DNA of 64,000 nucleotides from Bedellia somnulentella (lineage: Eukaryota; Arthropoda; Insecta; Lepidoptera; Bedelliidae). A program made the translations under genes and the position numbers. Location of the stretch: contig OY755187.1 of the NCBI GenBank assembly GCA_963576735.1, positions 558,001 through 622,000 on the forward strand, read 5' to 3'. Of this stretch, positions 41,925 to 52,745 are shown one piece after another. Under the pieces are notes generated by a model that was given only the letters and a program-made list of their open reading frames with translations, did not search any database and had not been told where the DNA came from. Position 1 is the stretch's first letter, and each line of letters starts with the position of its first letter.

Positions 41925-42121
41925 GACACAAGACCCTGTACATAGTGGTCCTTCGAGCCGGACATTCATGAATAAATTGTTTGTATTCAGATTCTATGAC
42001 TTTGCTCTTTGCGAACTTTCTTTCTATTTGTAAAAAATGTTGCTGTAAGGGGTAGCCGCACTTGATAGCTACCATTCTTCAATCGAATTGTTGTTTTCTT
42101 GTAAAACTCGATGCATTCTTG
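41925..42121 (-). pseudogene. BEL-C RT N-terminal fragment (unit A)
   Basis: Minus strand: IEFYKKTTIRLKNGSYQVRL in one frame, then QQHFLQIERKF and ESEYKQFIHE in another. These match the BEL/Pao region just before the RT fingers. The fragment touches the Gypsy-C LTR, and the flanking 4 bases CTTG recur at the other end of Gypsy-C (53946-53949), where the upstream part of BEL-C lies. Confidence 0.75.
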
Positions 42122-42358
42122 TGTTCGAATTTCCCAGGAAAGATGTTCAAATGATACTCCTCTTGAAAATATTAAGCTTTATTGAAATATTCTAAATTTA
42201 AGTTTCTAAATAACATAACTTGCTTCCCGCTCGAATGCACAATCCTCCGCTATCCTTTCTTTTTCATTTTTTTTATATATTCTTTTTTTATTGAGAAAAA
42301 CTGACTTAGGCTATTGATTTATCTTAAAAATCCAAATAAAATCGAATAGAAGTTAACA
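42122..42358 (-). repeat. Gypsy-C 3' LTR (unit A)
   Basis: 237 bp, TGTTCGAATTTCCC to GAAGTTAACA on the plus strand. Other copies are 45710-45946 and 53711-53945. Confidence 0.88.
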
Positions 42359-42554
42359 GACGGCCATTCTGCCCAAGGAATGTCCCCATTCCTTTCTTCA
42401 ACTCGGCCATTCTCTTTCGGTATGTCCTCATACTATTCTTACTAAGATATAATCTCAAAACAAAAAATAATAATATATATATACAAAAAACACTAATATT
42501 TGCATATGTATTACATATTCATAACATAAATTATACAAATGATAATATTATCTA

Positions 42555-42795
42555 TAATACACTACCCAACCACACTAGGGGTTGATACAACGAGTAAGCC
42601 ACACTGGGGACTACTAATTCTAAAATCATGTTACAATGAATGAACCACACTGGGGGTTTAAACGATTAAGTCACACTGGGGACTACTAATTCAAAAGTAA
42701 TGTTACAATGAGGAAACCACACTGGGGTTAAAACAATTAAGTCACACTGGGGACTTCTAAAATAGCGAGCCACACTAGGGGTTCACTGTTTGACA
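42555..42795. repeat. CCACACTGGGG minisatellite, 7 motifs (unit A)
   Basis: YCACACTRGGGG recurs seven times at alternating intervals of about 25-30 and 46 bp. Unit B has only five because two consecutive motifs are missing. It lies in the 3' non-coding region of Gypsy-C. Confidence 0.9.
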
Positions 42796-42991
42796 TATGC
42801 ATAGTGCTCGACGCGCCGGCCGAAGTCACCTCACACCACTTAATATCCATACTAGGGAACAGTCTGGGTAAGTCTTCAATTGTTCCAGTGGGTTACAAAT
42901 CGTCCGTACTGGTGTCTGGCATCTATTCTGTAAATGAATGGATAGGAAGGTAAGGAATAGTGTGTAAGAGTTAAATTTGTACTAATTTCAA

Positions 42992-43446
42992 TTAATCCGA
43001 AAGGGTAGATTCACTACTAGAATCAACATCGTCACTGGGGGAAACATGCATTGTAATCCATGGTTTCATGTGGTCTGCTGGATATATATTTATGTATTTT
43101 CGGTTTGTATGTCCGTCTATACTTGAGACTTCATAGCGGTCATTATCTAAGCCTGAGTAATTTTAAATAGTCCCTTGAATTTCTAAGCAAATTTTCTGCT
43201 TTTGCCCTTTTCCGGATTGTGATTTGGGACCATCACGAGGTCACCGACTTGGTATAATTTTGTGGGCGCTCGCTTTTTGTCATACGCCATTTTCATCTTT
43301 GCTTGGTTTTCCTCTATATTATCTTGAACAGTCATTCTAAGTTCTTCCCTTTTTGAATTTGTCATTTGCTCAGTTTCGTCTAACACACCCTTGATAAGTC
43401 CTTCCGAGTGCCCTATTGTCTTTTGCCCAAATTCCACAAGAGTCAT
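42992..43446 (-). pseudogene. Gypsy-C integrase C-terminal region (unit A)
   Basis: Minus strand: MTLVEFGQKTIGHSEGLIKG, NQAKMKMAYDKKRAPTKLYQ and VGDLVMVPNH, then, after a frame change and a stop near 43185, DRYEVSSIDGHTNRKYINIY and MKPWITMHVSPSDDVDS to a stop at 42992. This is the GPY/F-like and tail part of a gypsy integrase. The catalytic core should lie to the right but is replaced by the start of unit B at 43442. Confidence 0.8.
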
Positions 43447-43959
43447 TAATAAATAACACGGATTTTATAACATCTAAACGACAAACTGCTAAAATACCAC
43501 AAATTTCTTCTCACCTTGCTCAGCGCGTTTCTAATCTACGAGTATGATGGCAGCTCGATGACAAATGAACGAGACGAATGTCAGAAAATATGATAAATTT
43601 ATGTATATTTTTCGCCTCTTTTGCTCAAAATTGTTTTTGTATGACTTGCAAAAGTCTAGTATGACAACACAGTTTTAAAAATATCAGTAGGTTGGCCGGA
43701 TTCCTAATATATTATTATTTTTATGAAATTGGTAAACTATCGGTGACTGGTTTGGGACTGGTACACTCATCCTATTTATTCAATACCATCAAAATAATAG
43801 GCACTCTGTCAAAAACGCCGCAGGCGATGCGTCAGGGTTTTCATGTCGAGCCCAAGACAGAAAATATACGATACTGGCGATATGCGATAGCTACCAACAG
43901 TGCGGCGGCCATGAATGCAAGAGCAGCCTACTGCCCTACCATTTACTCCTTGGTTTATC

Positions 43960-44278
43960 GTTTCAATATATCCCTCATATTCTTGTAATTAAGATTCCTT
44001 TCCTTTGCAGAATAAACAACATCAGTTCTATATTATCATGTTTTACACATAGACCTGTGTTCCGGTTGTTCACATTGGTTGAAAGTACAAAAAAAGATTT
44101 GCACTTGCAAAAGGTGGTAAATTTCTTCTTTCAATTCTCCCAATTTATATTTTTTATATAAAATATGTAAGGTTTCCGTAAGGTATCGGATCTGTTCCTT
44201 CTTTTTTCCTGAAGTGCGACATTCTTCCTTACCTGGCGTGCATCTACTCACATCGTCTGGTATAAGAAACTTGTTCAT
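43960..44278 (-). pseudogene. Uncharacterised DFSEN-type protein, N-terminal part only (unit B)
   Basis: IPDDVSRCTPGKEECRTSGK and RYLTETLHILYKKYKLG match unit A with a few substitutions. The downstream CMYG and DFSEN parts are lost through the deletion at 43955. Confidence 0.5.
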
Positions 44279-44429
44279 TTCTAGAAGCGGTTTTTATTCT
44301 TCACTCTTTCTTATTTTTCCTTTTAAACCTTTGAACTTGAACTTTGAGCTTTGAACATTGCGTTTTCATTTTTGCTGCTTTTACTTATATTTGTCTCCCA
44401 AACTTGTAATCAGTCTTTTCTAAAACAAA

Positions 44430-45351
44430 ATTTTGATTTGGCCTCCCTATGAGCATTGCTCACATGTTTGTTCCAACCAGATATAGCCTTTTACAATGAT
44501 TTAAATTTAAATTAGCGTTACATGTCTCACTGGCGGCAAATGACAAAATGGATATCAAGTCCTTATAAAACTGGTCAATAATAGTTCTATGATAACTGTC
44601 ATCCTATAAATTTACACAAAAAGAACTGCATTGTTGAGGAAAATCCAACTTTTTAAGTAAAGTAAATAATAATTTATAAAAATTAATAAAAAGAAAAATC
44701 TAAACATGTAACCTATTGCCAAAATGTTTATCGGTTCAGCATGTGTGTCTGAAACGGTACGCAGACCATTCCAAGACACGCTGGTTTTCAGCCGACACGA
44801 CACCTACAAATTAAAAAAAAAAACAAAATATTTCATTACAAATTTTAGTGTAGTTTTCAATTTGATTTATCATTTGTATTAAAACATAATACATTAATTG
44901 AAATTAAATTTTTATTTATGATTGTTGTTTTAACCACATTTAACTTACACGTAGTGACGAGAGCAAAATGGTCCGACCAGTCAGCGTCATAAAGCACTTT
45001 ACATTCCGTCACTAGTTCCCAAGCAGCCTCTGTGACTACACAGTGGTCCAACCATCTTCTACTGCCATGCGCGTTGCTTATGTACGTATAGTTACCAGAA
45101 AGAAGGGCTAAATTCTCAACATCACCACAACGCCAATTTTGTTCAGAACAAAAGTTTATTAGTTCATTATAAAACAACTCACCCGGATGAGCATTAAAAT
45201 CCCCTAACAAAAAGACAGACGCGACTCCGACTTCTTCAATTATGGCATTCAACGCACCGAGACTATCCGTGAATTCTACCAAATGCTCTAGCTTCTCATA
45301 GGGTATATATACACTGCACACAACAAACGATCGGCACATGTACAAGCACAC
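44430..45351 (-). pseudogene. AP-endonuclease-like gene (unit B)
   Basis: 45351-44946 is almost the same as the unit A endonuclease frame (VFLLGDFNAHPGELF, SRRWLDHCVVT, DWSDHFALV). The GTAAGT donor has become GTAAGTTAAA after a C>T-type change nearby (CACGTAGTG in B, CATGTAGTG in A, plus strand). The second proposed intron is longer here (extra AAGTAAAGTAAATAATAATT). Length change limited to the proposed intron supports that it is non-coding. Confidence 0.55.
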
Positions 45352-45512
45352 ATCAATATTATGTTGAAACTAAGAATCAGCAATTTGTTAAATTTATAAA
45401 CTACTTTGTTAGTCATTTAAGTTTAGTTCATTACAAGAAGTTATACAATACACTTGTCATTTTATTAACACGGTGTAACATCAAGATCGATCTTATCAAG
45501 TATCTTGTACAG

Positions 45513-45709
45513 GACACAAGACCCTGTACATAGTGGTCCTTCGAGCCGGATATTCATGAATAAATTGTTTGTATTCAGATTCTATGACTTTGCTCTTTGC
45601 GAACTTTCTTTCTATTTGTAAAAATTGTTGCTGTAAGGGGTAGCCGCACTTGATAGCTACCATTCTTCAATCGAATTGTTGTTTTCTTGTAAAACTCGAT
45701 GCATTCTTG
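45513..45709 (-). pseudogene. BEL-C RT N-terminal fragment (unit B)
   Basis: Copy of 41925-42121 with one or two base differences. It abuts the Gypsy-C LTR in the same way. Confidence 0.75.
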
Positions 45710-45946
45710 TGTTCGAATTTCCCAGGAAAGATGTTCAAATGATACTCCTCTTGAAAATATTAAGCTTTATTGAAATATTCTAAATTTAAGTTTCTAAATA
45801 ACATAACTTGCTTCCCGCTCGAATGCACAATCCTCCGCTATCCTTTCTTTTTCATTTTTTTTATATATTCTTTTTTTATTGAGAAAAACTGACTTAGGCT
45901 ATTGATTTATCTTAAAAATCCAAATAAAATCGAATAGAAGTTAACA
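45710..45946 (-). repeat. Gypsy-C 3' LTR (unit B)
   Basis: 237 bp, TG...CA, matching 42122-42358 with hardly any difference. Confidence 0.88.
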
Positions 45947-46144
45947 GACGGCCATTCTGCCCAAGGAATGTCCCCATTCCTTTCTTCAACTCGGCCATTC
46001 TCTTTCGGTATGTCCTCATACTATTCTTACTAAGATATAATCTCAAAACAAAAAATAATAATATATATATACAAAAAACACTAATATTTGCATATGTATT
46101 ACATATTCATAACATAAATTATACAAATGATAATATTATCTATA

Positions 46145-46312
46145 ATACACTACCCAACCACACTAGGGGTTGATACAACGAGTAAGCCACACTGGGGACT
46201 ACTAATTCTAAAATCATGTTACAATGAATGAACCACACTGGGGGTTTAAACGATTAAGTCACACTGGGGACTTCTAAAATAGCGAGCCACACTAGGGGTT
46301 CACTGTTTGACA
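46145..46312. repeat. CCACACTGGGG minisatellite, 5 motifs (unit B)
   Basis: Same array as unit A but without its fourth and fifth motifs, an exact two-motif loss. Confidence 0.9.
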
Positions 46313-46508
46313 TATGCATAGTGCTCGACGCGCCGGCCGAAGTCACCTCACACCACTTAATATCCATACTAGGGAACAGTCTGGGTAAGTCTTCAATTGT
46401 TCCAGTGGGTTACAAATCGTCCGTACTGGTGTCTGGCATCTATTCTGTAAATGAATGGATAGGAAGGTAAGGAATAGTGTGTAAGAGTTAAATTTGTACT
46501 CATTTCAA

Positions 46509-46627
46509 TTAATCCGAAAGGGTAGATTCACTACTAGAATCAACATCGTCACTGGGGGAAACATGCATTGTAATCCAAGGTTTCATGTGGTCTGCTGGAT
46601 ATATATTTATGTATTTTCGGTTTGTAT
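46509..46627 (-). pseudogene. Gypsy-C integrase tail (unit B, part 1)
   Basis: The end of the integrase frame, cut at 46627 by the Gypsy-B LTR. The other part is at 52746-53085. Confidence 0.8.
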
Positions 46628-46850
46628 TAAAAGTCAGTAATATTTAAGTATAATGTATTCGAAAGAAAATAATTTAACGTCACGTATTTATGGCAAAATT
46701 TAGCACACGTCACAGGTTAGTAGATCACGGACGACTGACGCCGGAGTCGACACTGTGCGACGACGCCCCTCGCCCCCTGGCGGGATTCAACAGGACTACG
46801 AAGAACCAATCACAGCGCTCCACTCCGTATGAAGTCAATTGATGCTTTCA
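46628..46850 (-). repeat. Gypsy-B 3' LTR
   Basis: 223 bp, TAAAAGTCAGTAA to GATGCTTTCA on the plus strand (TG...TA on the element strand). Confidence 0.93.
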
Positions 46851-46909
46851 GTCGACCATCCTGATACTGCTGAACGCCCCGGACAGCTCTTCTTCGATGA
46901 TAACGGATC

Positions 46910-47200
46910 AGCAAGGAAACCTCTTAAAGTTTACCCTAAATAAATCACTTCTTAAAGTAATTAATAAAAGCAGAACCTCTTAAAGTTTTTTTTTTTTCTT
47001 ATCTTTAGATTACCTCTTAAGGTGGATTAATATGAAAAGAAGAACCTCTTAAAGTCCTCTTAGTTTACCTCTTAAGGTGGATTAATGTATAAGAAGAAGC
47101 TCTTAAATTCTTTTAGATTACCTCTTAAGGTAGATTAATATGAAATAAAGAACCTCTTAAAGTCCCTTAAGACTACCTCTTAAGGCAGATTATGAATACT
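46910..47200 (-). repeat. Tandem repeats in the Gypsy-B 3' region
   Basis: ACCTCTTAAGGTGGATTAAT alternates with GAACCTCTTAAAGTC in four imperfect units of about 55-60 bp (near 47010, 47070, 47120, 47175). The core CTCTTAARG also recurs at 47285. Each pair of cores forms a short inverted TTAAG/CTTAA motif. Confidence 0.88.
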
Positions 47201-47764
47201 AAAAGAATAAATAAATCAAGGCTTCCACATTAACGAATCAAGAATTTATCTCGACAATCAAGACTTCAGACAGTCTGTTATGGTCCACCTCTTAAGGTCT
47301 CCAACTGCGCTAATGGTCCAACCTCATCCTAATGGGTCCTCACTACGCAGTTCGGTTCACTATTAAATTAATAATAGTATCTCCGAATTTTGTGGTCCGC
47401 TTCGCAAGCCTTCACAAATCACCATCTTAAGGGTGGCATGCATGCTTTGTACTAATAATACTCTTTTAGAGTAAAACAATTAATTAGGCCAATCAATCAC
47501 AATTTAATGTATTACAATGTCAAACAAATGGTTTTCTTAATACCAAAGTAACACAACAATCATGAAATAAACATGAATAACCATTATGGTTAAAAACAAA
47601 ACGATTCATACATATTCAAAACAAAATGGTTTTCTCAATACCATTGTCACAAAATCAATATGGAAATAAACAGAAATAACATACATAATGTTAATTATTT
47701 TTCAATATCCATCAAATATGTTTTTTTTTTAATCAGAAACAAATTAATTATAACAAATCAGTTT
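47201..47764 (-). other. Gypsy-B 3' non-coding region
   Basis: AT-rich. CAAAATGGTTTTCTYAATACC occurs twice in similar form (near 47525 and 47625). No coding sequence. Confidence 0.5.
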
Positions 47765-49430
47765 TTAATCTGAATCTATTTCTGAGACACAGGAAAACAA
47801 TTTAAGTTTATCTCTAGCCAAAACATTCTCATATGAGCGACCACTTCTATTAGTAGATTTGATGAGATATCTATCGTGCGGAAGCACTTTAATAATAACA
47901 AATGGACCGTCATAACGCGACACCAATTTACCACTTCTTAACCCTTTCTTAAACACTTTTCGTTGGGCAAGAACTAACTGCCCAATTTTAAAAGGTGGTT
48001 CAGTTCGCCTTTTACGATCGAATGATTGTTTCGATTGCTGAGCAACTGTTTGCAATCTAGTGACAGCCTTTTCTCGGAGTCCATCTAAACAGTCCGATCT
48101 GATGGTCGTAACTATATCACCGGCCAAGCGAGGCCGAAAACCGTATAATAATTCTAATGGCGATTTACCGGTCGAACTATTAATATTGGAATTTAATCCT
48201 AATTGAACTTTAGGAATATAAAATTCCCAACTATTTTGATCATCACCAACGTAGGCCACGAGAGCATCCAATATAGTACGATTGTATCGCTCTATCTGTC
48301 CGTTGGCCCGAGGACTAGCCACGGCACTCATAATATGTTTGATCTGACGCTCGACACAATATTTTTTAAACTCATGACAGTCAAAGGCTTTTCCACGATC
48401 GCTTACAATCCGGCTCGGTAACCCAAATGTTTTCATAAACAAATCCAAAGTTTTAAGTACGTTAGCGCAACTAGTATCGCGTACTGCCTCAATCCATATA
48501 AACTTTGTAAACGAATCTATAATAGCAAAAATATACATTTTGCCAGAGGGACTTTTGCAAAATGGGCCAAGGTGATCAACGTGTACGGTATGAAATGGAA
48601 CTGGTATTTTTTCTATTGGATGTAATAGACCAACCAGACGACCCGTTGGTTTTTTAGCATATTGACATGAAATACAGCCTTTAACATATTTTTGAATGAA
48701 ACGTCGCATGTTCCCGAACCAGTATTTACTTTTAATACTTTCATATGTTTTGTTAAAATTACCATGCGCATTATTATCGTGGAAAGACTGTAAAATTGAC
48801 CACCGACATTGCTTCGGCACGACCACCTTATGTGTATCATTAACTTTTCGAAATAAAATACCCTTATCAATGACGTAATCTACAGCTAAACCCTTTAAAT
48901 TATTATTAGACAATTCATCACGCAACTGGGCAATGGTTGCAGTTATGGCCTCGTCATCACGTTGCAAACTTTCGACGAGATCTGTTTGTGTGCAGCGCAT
49001 CACACTACCGATCGGGTTCCGACTTAATGCATCTACGTGACTCATAGACTTTCCGGCGCGATATTCAACATCAAAGTCAAAATTTTGCACTTCTAACCAC
49101 CACCGTGCGATGCGTGGAGATAGATCTCGTTTCGTCCAAGTCCATCGTAATGCATTACAATCGGTGACTATAACAAATTTAATACCACTTACATATATCC
49201 TAAATTTTTGCAAACTCATTACAACCGCCATAGTTTCAAGTTCGTAACTATGGTACTTTTGTTCCGATAACGTAGTTTGTCTACTGGCGTACGCAATAGG
49301 TTTCCATACACCGTCAGATTGTTTTTGAAGGAGAATGCCGCCTAAACCTATTTTTGAGGCATCCGTGTGGATCTGTGTCTCATAATCTGCATTAAATAAA
49401 GCTAATACAGGTCGACTAATTAAAGTATTT
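47765..49430 (-). pseudogene. Gypsy-B RNase H and integrase
   Basis: From 49231 a 488-codon frame runs unbroken: KFVIVTDCNALRWTW and WWLEVQNFDFDVEYRAGKSM (RNase H end), DALSRNPIG, then the HHCC zinc region (HDNNAHGNFNKTY with GCISCQYAKK), VHVDHLGPF (first Asp), IVSDRGKAFDCHEF (second Asp), PRANGQIERYNR (Glu), and a GPY/F domain (SRYDGPFVIIKVLPHDRYLI). The start of RNase H (about 49430-49232) is in another frame; the shift is at a T-run near 49430. The three catalytic residues are intact. Confidence 0.92.
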
Positions 49431-51344
49431 TTTTATTCGATTAAACGCTTGTTGCTGCACCTCACCCCAAACCCATGGTTGATCTTTTTTTGTGAGCGCA
49501 GTGATAGGTTGTGCTATTATAGCAAAACCTTTTACAAATTTTCTAAAATAATTAGCCAAACCCATAAACTGTCTACATTGATGTACATTCATTGGTACAG
49601 GAAAATCACGTACAGCATCAATTTTATGCTTCGCAGGTTTTACTTGACCGTCACAGACTTCATGACCTAGGTACTCAATACGTGGAACTAAAAATGAACA
49701 TTTGTCAATCCTAAGTTTCATGTTTGATTTTCGTATCTTTTCTAACACATTTTTTAAACGACTCAACGCATCAGAATAATTTTCCGCGTAAACCAAAATA
49801 TCGTCGAAAAATGCCGTAGCACACTCAAATTTCAAAGGCCCTAGTACGTCATCGATAGCTCTTTGAAACACAGCTGGCGCATTAGCGAGTCCGAAACTCA
49901 TTCGTGTGTATTGGAAGTGCCCATCGGGTGTTACAAACGCCGTATATTGCTTACTATCGTCTTCTAACTGTATACAAAAGTAGGCGGATAAAACGTCGAG
50001 ACATGAAAATACACGTTGTTTTGCCAAACGATCTAGTTGATCTTGTATAAGCGGCATTGGGTAACGCTCTTTTTTCGTAATTTTATTCAACGCCCTATAA
50101 TCAACACACATACGTTTCTCGCCTGTTTTCTTAGGCACAAGGAGAACAGGGCTAGCATAAGATGAATTTGAAACTTCAATAATACCCTTCGTTAACAAAT
50201 CTTGCGTAATAGTGCGTACATATTCGCGATCCGCAATTGACATACGATAAGGACGATAATAAATGGGTTTATTGTCTGTGAGCTCAATTTTCATTTTTAC
50301 GTTGCATTTGCCTATTGTTTGCCCGCACTCAGAAAAACAATCGGAAAAATCTTTTAATAAACGTTCTAACTCTAACCTCACGGAAGGTTCCAAATCGCTA
50401 CCAATCTCATACTTGCATTCCACATCACATTTTTTAATAGCTCGTACCATGCACTCACTACTTGGTAAATTAATTGTTTTAGTACCTAAATTAATAATTT
50501 TAATGAACACATGACCGTCTCTAACTTGTGCACTTTGCTTAGGTATAATTAACTCGTGACGGGGTTTCAAATGTTCCGATTGCGGTATGGTAACAGTACC
50601 GTCAAAATCAAGACACGATAATACTATTTTATTTACGCCAGGTAACAGTTTCGAGTTTTCGATCATTTGTAATCGAACACGCTCGGGCTCCTCGTCAATA
50701 TAAGGCAATTGTGATAAATAATTTGCATTGTATATTTTAAGAGATAGGGGTGTCTTCATAACATACACATTGGGATAATCCGTAAAAGGTTGGCCAATAA
50801 TGATACCTACATCTTGCGCTCCATCGGGTACTAAATAAGCCTTTACACCTTCGCACGTAGCCTCGTCCGCCGTAATGTTTATAACTGTTTCCGCGATTGG
50901 TGTGATTTCCGACCCCCCGAATCCCTTTATAACACTATTAAATGATAGAGGCTGTAGGTGTAATTTTAGTTGTCTCGCCAATGACTCCGTTATTGTGACA
51001 CAAGAACTACCGAAGTCAATAAATGCCTCTGCACTATGTCCATTAACCGTAACTGTCATATAATACTTTGAACTAGTATCGCCTGAATTTTTCATTAAAT
51101 TAACCTTTTCATTATGGTTTGAAGAACTTGCATTTCGACCTTTTAACTTTAAACATTCATCCTTAATATGCCCTAGTTTATTGCAGTAAGAACATTTACG
51201 CATTTTTGTAAAGCAATTATTTTTACTATGCCCTTTCCTATTACAAAAAGTACATGTGATATCAGAGTATGTGTTTTTCTCGCGAATTTTATAGGTACAA
51301 CGCGCAGCCACATGACCACGCCTCTTACACACTCTGCATATCAT
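49416..51344 (-). CDS. Gypsy-B zinc knuckles, protease and reverse transcriptase
   Basis: 642 codons. Three CCHC knuckles come first (CRVCKRRGHVAARC, CTFCNRKGHSKNNC, CSYCNKLGHIKDEC), then the protease (EAFIDFGSSCVTITESLA), and the RT (GIIEVSNSSYASPVLLVPKK, KRMCVDYRALNKIT, FSCLDVLSAYFCIQLEDDSK, catalytic FFDDILVYA near 49790, IEYLGHEV, CRQFMGLANYFRKF). The protease site reads DFG where most gypsy elements have DTG or DSG. The frame overlaps the gag frame by 20 bases, so a frameshift may be used in translation. The RT appears intact. Confidence 0.92.
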   Translation of the reverse strand: MICRVCKRRGHVAARCTYKIREKNTYSDITCTFCNRKGHSKNNCFTKMRKCSYCNKLGHIKDECLKLKGRNASSSNHNEKVNLMKNSGDTSSKYYMTVTVNGHSAEAFIDFGSSCVTITESLARQLKLHLQPLSFNSVIKGFGGSEITPIAETVINITADEATCEGVKAYLVPDGAQDVGIIIGQPFTDYPNVYVMKTPLSLKIYNANYLSQLPYIDEEPERVRLQMIENSKLLPGVNKIVLSCLDFDGTVTIPQSEHLKPRHELIIPKQSAQVRDGHVFIKIINLGTKTINLPSSECMVRAIKKCDVECKYEIGSDLEPSVRLELERLLKDFSDCFSECGQTIGKCNVKMKIELTDNKPIYYRPYRMSIADREYVRTITQDLLTKGIIEVSNSSYASPVLLVPKKTGEKRMCVDYRALNKITKKERYPMPLIQDQLDRLAKQRVFSCLDVLSAYFCIQLEDDSKQYTAFVTPDGHFQYTRMSFGLANAPAVFQRAIDDVLGPLKFECATAFFDDILVYAENYSDALSRLKNVLEKIRKSNMKLRIDKCSFLVPRIEYLGHEVCDGQVKPAKHKIDAVRDFPVPMNVHQCRQFMGLANYFRKFVKGFAIIAQPITALTKKDQPWVWGEVQQQAFNRIKKYFN

Positions 51345-52514
51345 TCGATCTGGCCCTGAACTTATTACTAGCCGAACCTAAACTTTGTTTAGTATTCATA
51401 AAAACCCTAGTATTCGATTGAAGTGACGACAAGTAATTTAACAATGTGCACGGATCGCGGCAACCCGCAGAAATAGCAACGATCTCAACTAGTTCGCTAC
51501 CAATCGTACCAACAATCGCCTCTGTAATTAAGGATGGCGACAAACAACAAGCATTACCTAAAGCTAACTTATCATAATAAAATTGAATATAGTCCATATC
51601 AAATGGTCTAACAATATTCACTAAATCACGCAACATATTCAGTTTACTTTTATGGGATGGGAAAGCTATGATTAATTTTGACTTAAACTCAATCCATGAC
51701 AGATTAATGTCCTGCAATTGATCATACCAACGCCGAGCATAACCCTTTAATTTTGAAGAACAATTAAATATTAAAGTTTTCTCATCCCATCCATACATTC
51801 TAGATATCCCTTCGACCTTTCGAAGCCAAATCTCCATGGTAATTAATGAAGTTTTAGGATCGAATTCGGGAATCGGATCGCTTCGACCAACATAACGTAA
51901 ACTAGTATTGCTAAAAGTGTTATCTACATACGCAAAGTCCAAGGATGGAGTTGTCTCGGCGCCATTCGTGACGGCGGCATTCAACATACCCATACCAGTA
52001 GAACTACCGGAAGTGGTGTTCTGCGCATGCGCGGTGTGCTCGACGCCTGCTGTGGAGGCGCTACCCAGGCGGCAACATGGCGGCAGCGGCAGTTTGACTC
52101 GCTGTGGGTGTTTGCGGCGTAGTGGTGGTACATGTTGGAACATGCAGCGACAACTGAGGCAATTGAGCGGCACTCACAGTCGCCTGCAGCTCTCTCTCCG
52201 ATCTTGCATCCGATACCAGAGCAGCCGGTTGCACCGACGTCGTTTTTTTCTCCATTTGAGGGCAATGGCGGCGTAACAATTCCATCATCAGTATTGCTCC
52301 TCGATGGAGACAACCGCACCGACGTGCCCTCATCCAATGGCGCCGCTGACTTAACATGTTCTTCCAAAATGGCTAAACGTTTTAAAAGGCGCCGGTTTTC
52401 TATCTCAGCCAAAAGTCGACGTCGTAATTTTTCTTCACGCTTTTCTTTTTTTCTTTTTGTGCGACCCCATAATAATAAATGTAAAACCACACTACAACAC
52501 ACAAATCGTCTCAC
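51325..52514 (-). pseudogene. Gypsy-B gag
   Basis: 52514 to about 52100 has a charged N-terminal helix (KREEKLRRRLLAEIENRRLL, KRLAILEEHVKSA) and a disordered Ser/Thr/Ala part spread over overlapping frames. 52000-51325 is the gag core (GRSDPIPEFDPKTSLITMEI, WLRKVEGISRMYGWDEKTLI, ARRWYDQLQDINLSWIEFKS), similar to retrotransposon gag. At least one frame change near 52065 joins them. Zinc knuckles are in the next frame (51344). Confidence 0.8.
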
Positions 52515-52522
52515 TTCTGAAC

Positions 52523-52745
52523 TAAAAGTCAGTAATATTTAAGTATAATGTATTCGAAAGAAAATAATTTAACGTCACGTATTTATGGCAAAATTTAGCA
52601 CACGTCACAGGTTAGTAGATCACGGACGACTGACGCCGGAGTCGACACTGTGCGACGACGCCCCTCGCCCCCTGGCGGGATTCAACAGGACTACGAAGAA
52701 CCAATCACAGCGCTCCACTCCGTATGAAGTCAATTGATGCTTTCA
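52523..52745 (-). repeat. Gypsy-B 5' LTR
   Basis: 223 bp, indistinguishable by eye from 46628-46850. On the element strand GTTCAGAAGTGAGACG follows it, probably the primer binding site. Confidence 0.93.

Larger units (their letters stand above)
39109..43441 (-). repeat. Tandem mosaic duplication, unit A
   Basis: The unit holds, left to right, a conserved non-coding block (39115-39405), about 1 kb present only in this unit (39406-40400), a DFSEN-type protein, an endonuclease-like gene, BEL RT scrap, Gypsy-C LTR, minisatellite and Gypsy-C integrase tail. It is followed directly by unit B. Corresponding parts of A and B differ by only a few percent by eye. Both ends share CCACAAGARTCATTAATAA (39109 and 43433), a likely breakpoint homology. 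Confidence 0.85.
43442..46627 (-). repeat. Tandem mosaic duplication, unit B (left part)
   Basis: Repeats unit A but lacks the segment equivalent to 39420-40400. In its place is a 220-bp stretch (43735-43955) not found in A, with an open plus-strand frame (SVTGLGLVHSSYLFNT, KTENIRYWRYAIATNSAAAM) of unknown origin. The unit is interrupted at 46628 by Gypsy-B and continues at 52746. Confidence 0.85.
46628..52745 (-). mobile_element. Gypsy-B, near-complete Ty3/gypsy element
   Basis: 6118 bp on the minus strand with the 4-bp target duplication GTAT (46624-46627, 52746-52749). The two 223-bp LTRs look identical. It carries gag, protease-RT and RNase H-integrase frames, a tandem-repeat 3' region, and a TTCAGAAGT primer-site-like sequence beside the 5' LTR. 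It split unit B of the tandem duplication, so it arrived after the duplication. Confidence 0.95.

Noticed and set aside
42555..42795. CRISPR-like spacing of CCACACTGGGG
   Set aside because: Motifs are too short, intervals are uneven and also repeated, and the sequence belongs to a retroelement 3' region.
52061..52542. Plus-strand and alternative minus-strand frames over the Gypsy-B gag start
   Set aside because: The Ala/Thr/Pro-rich region is open in several frames; only the minus-strand gag reading fits the element order.
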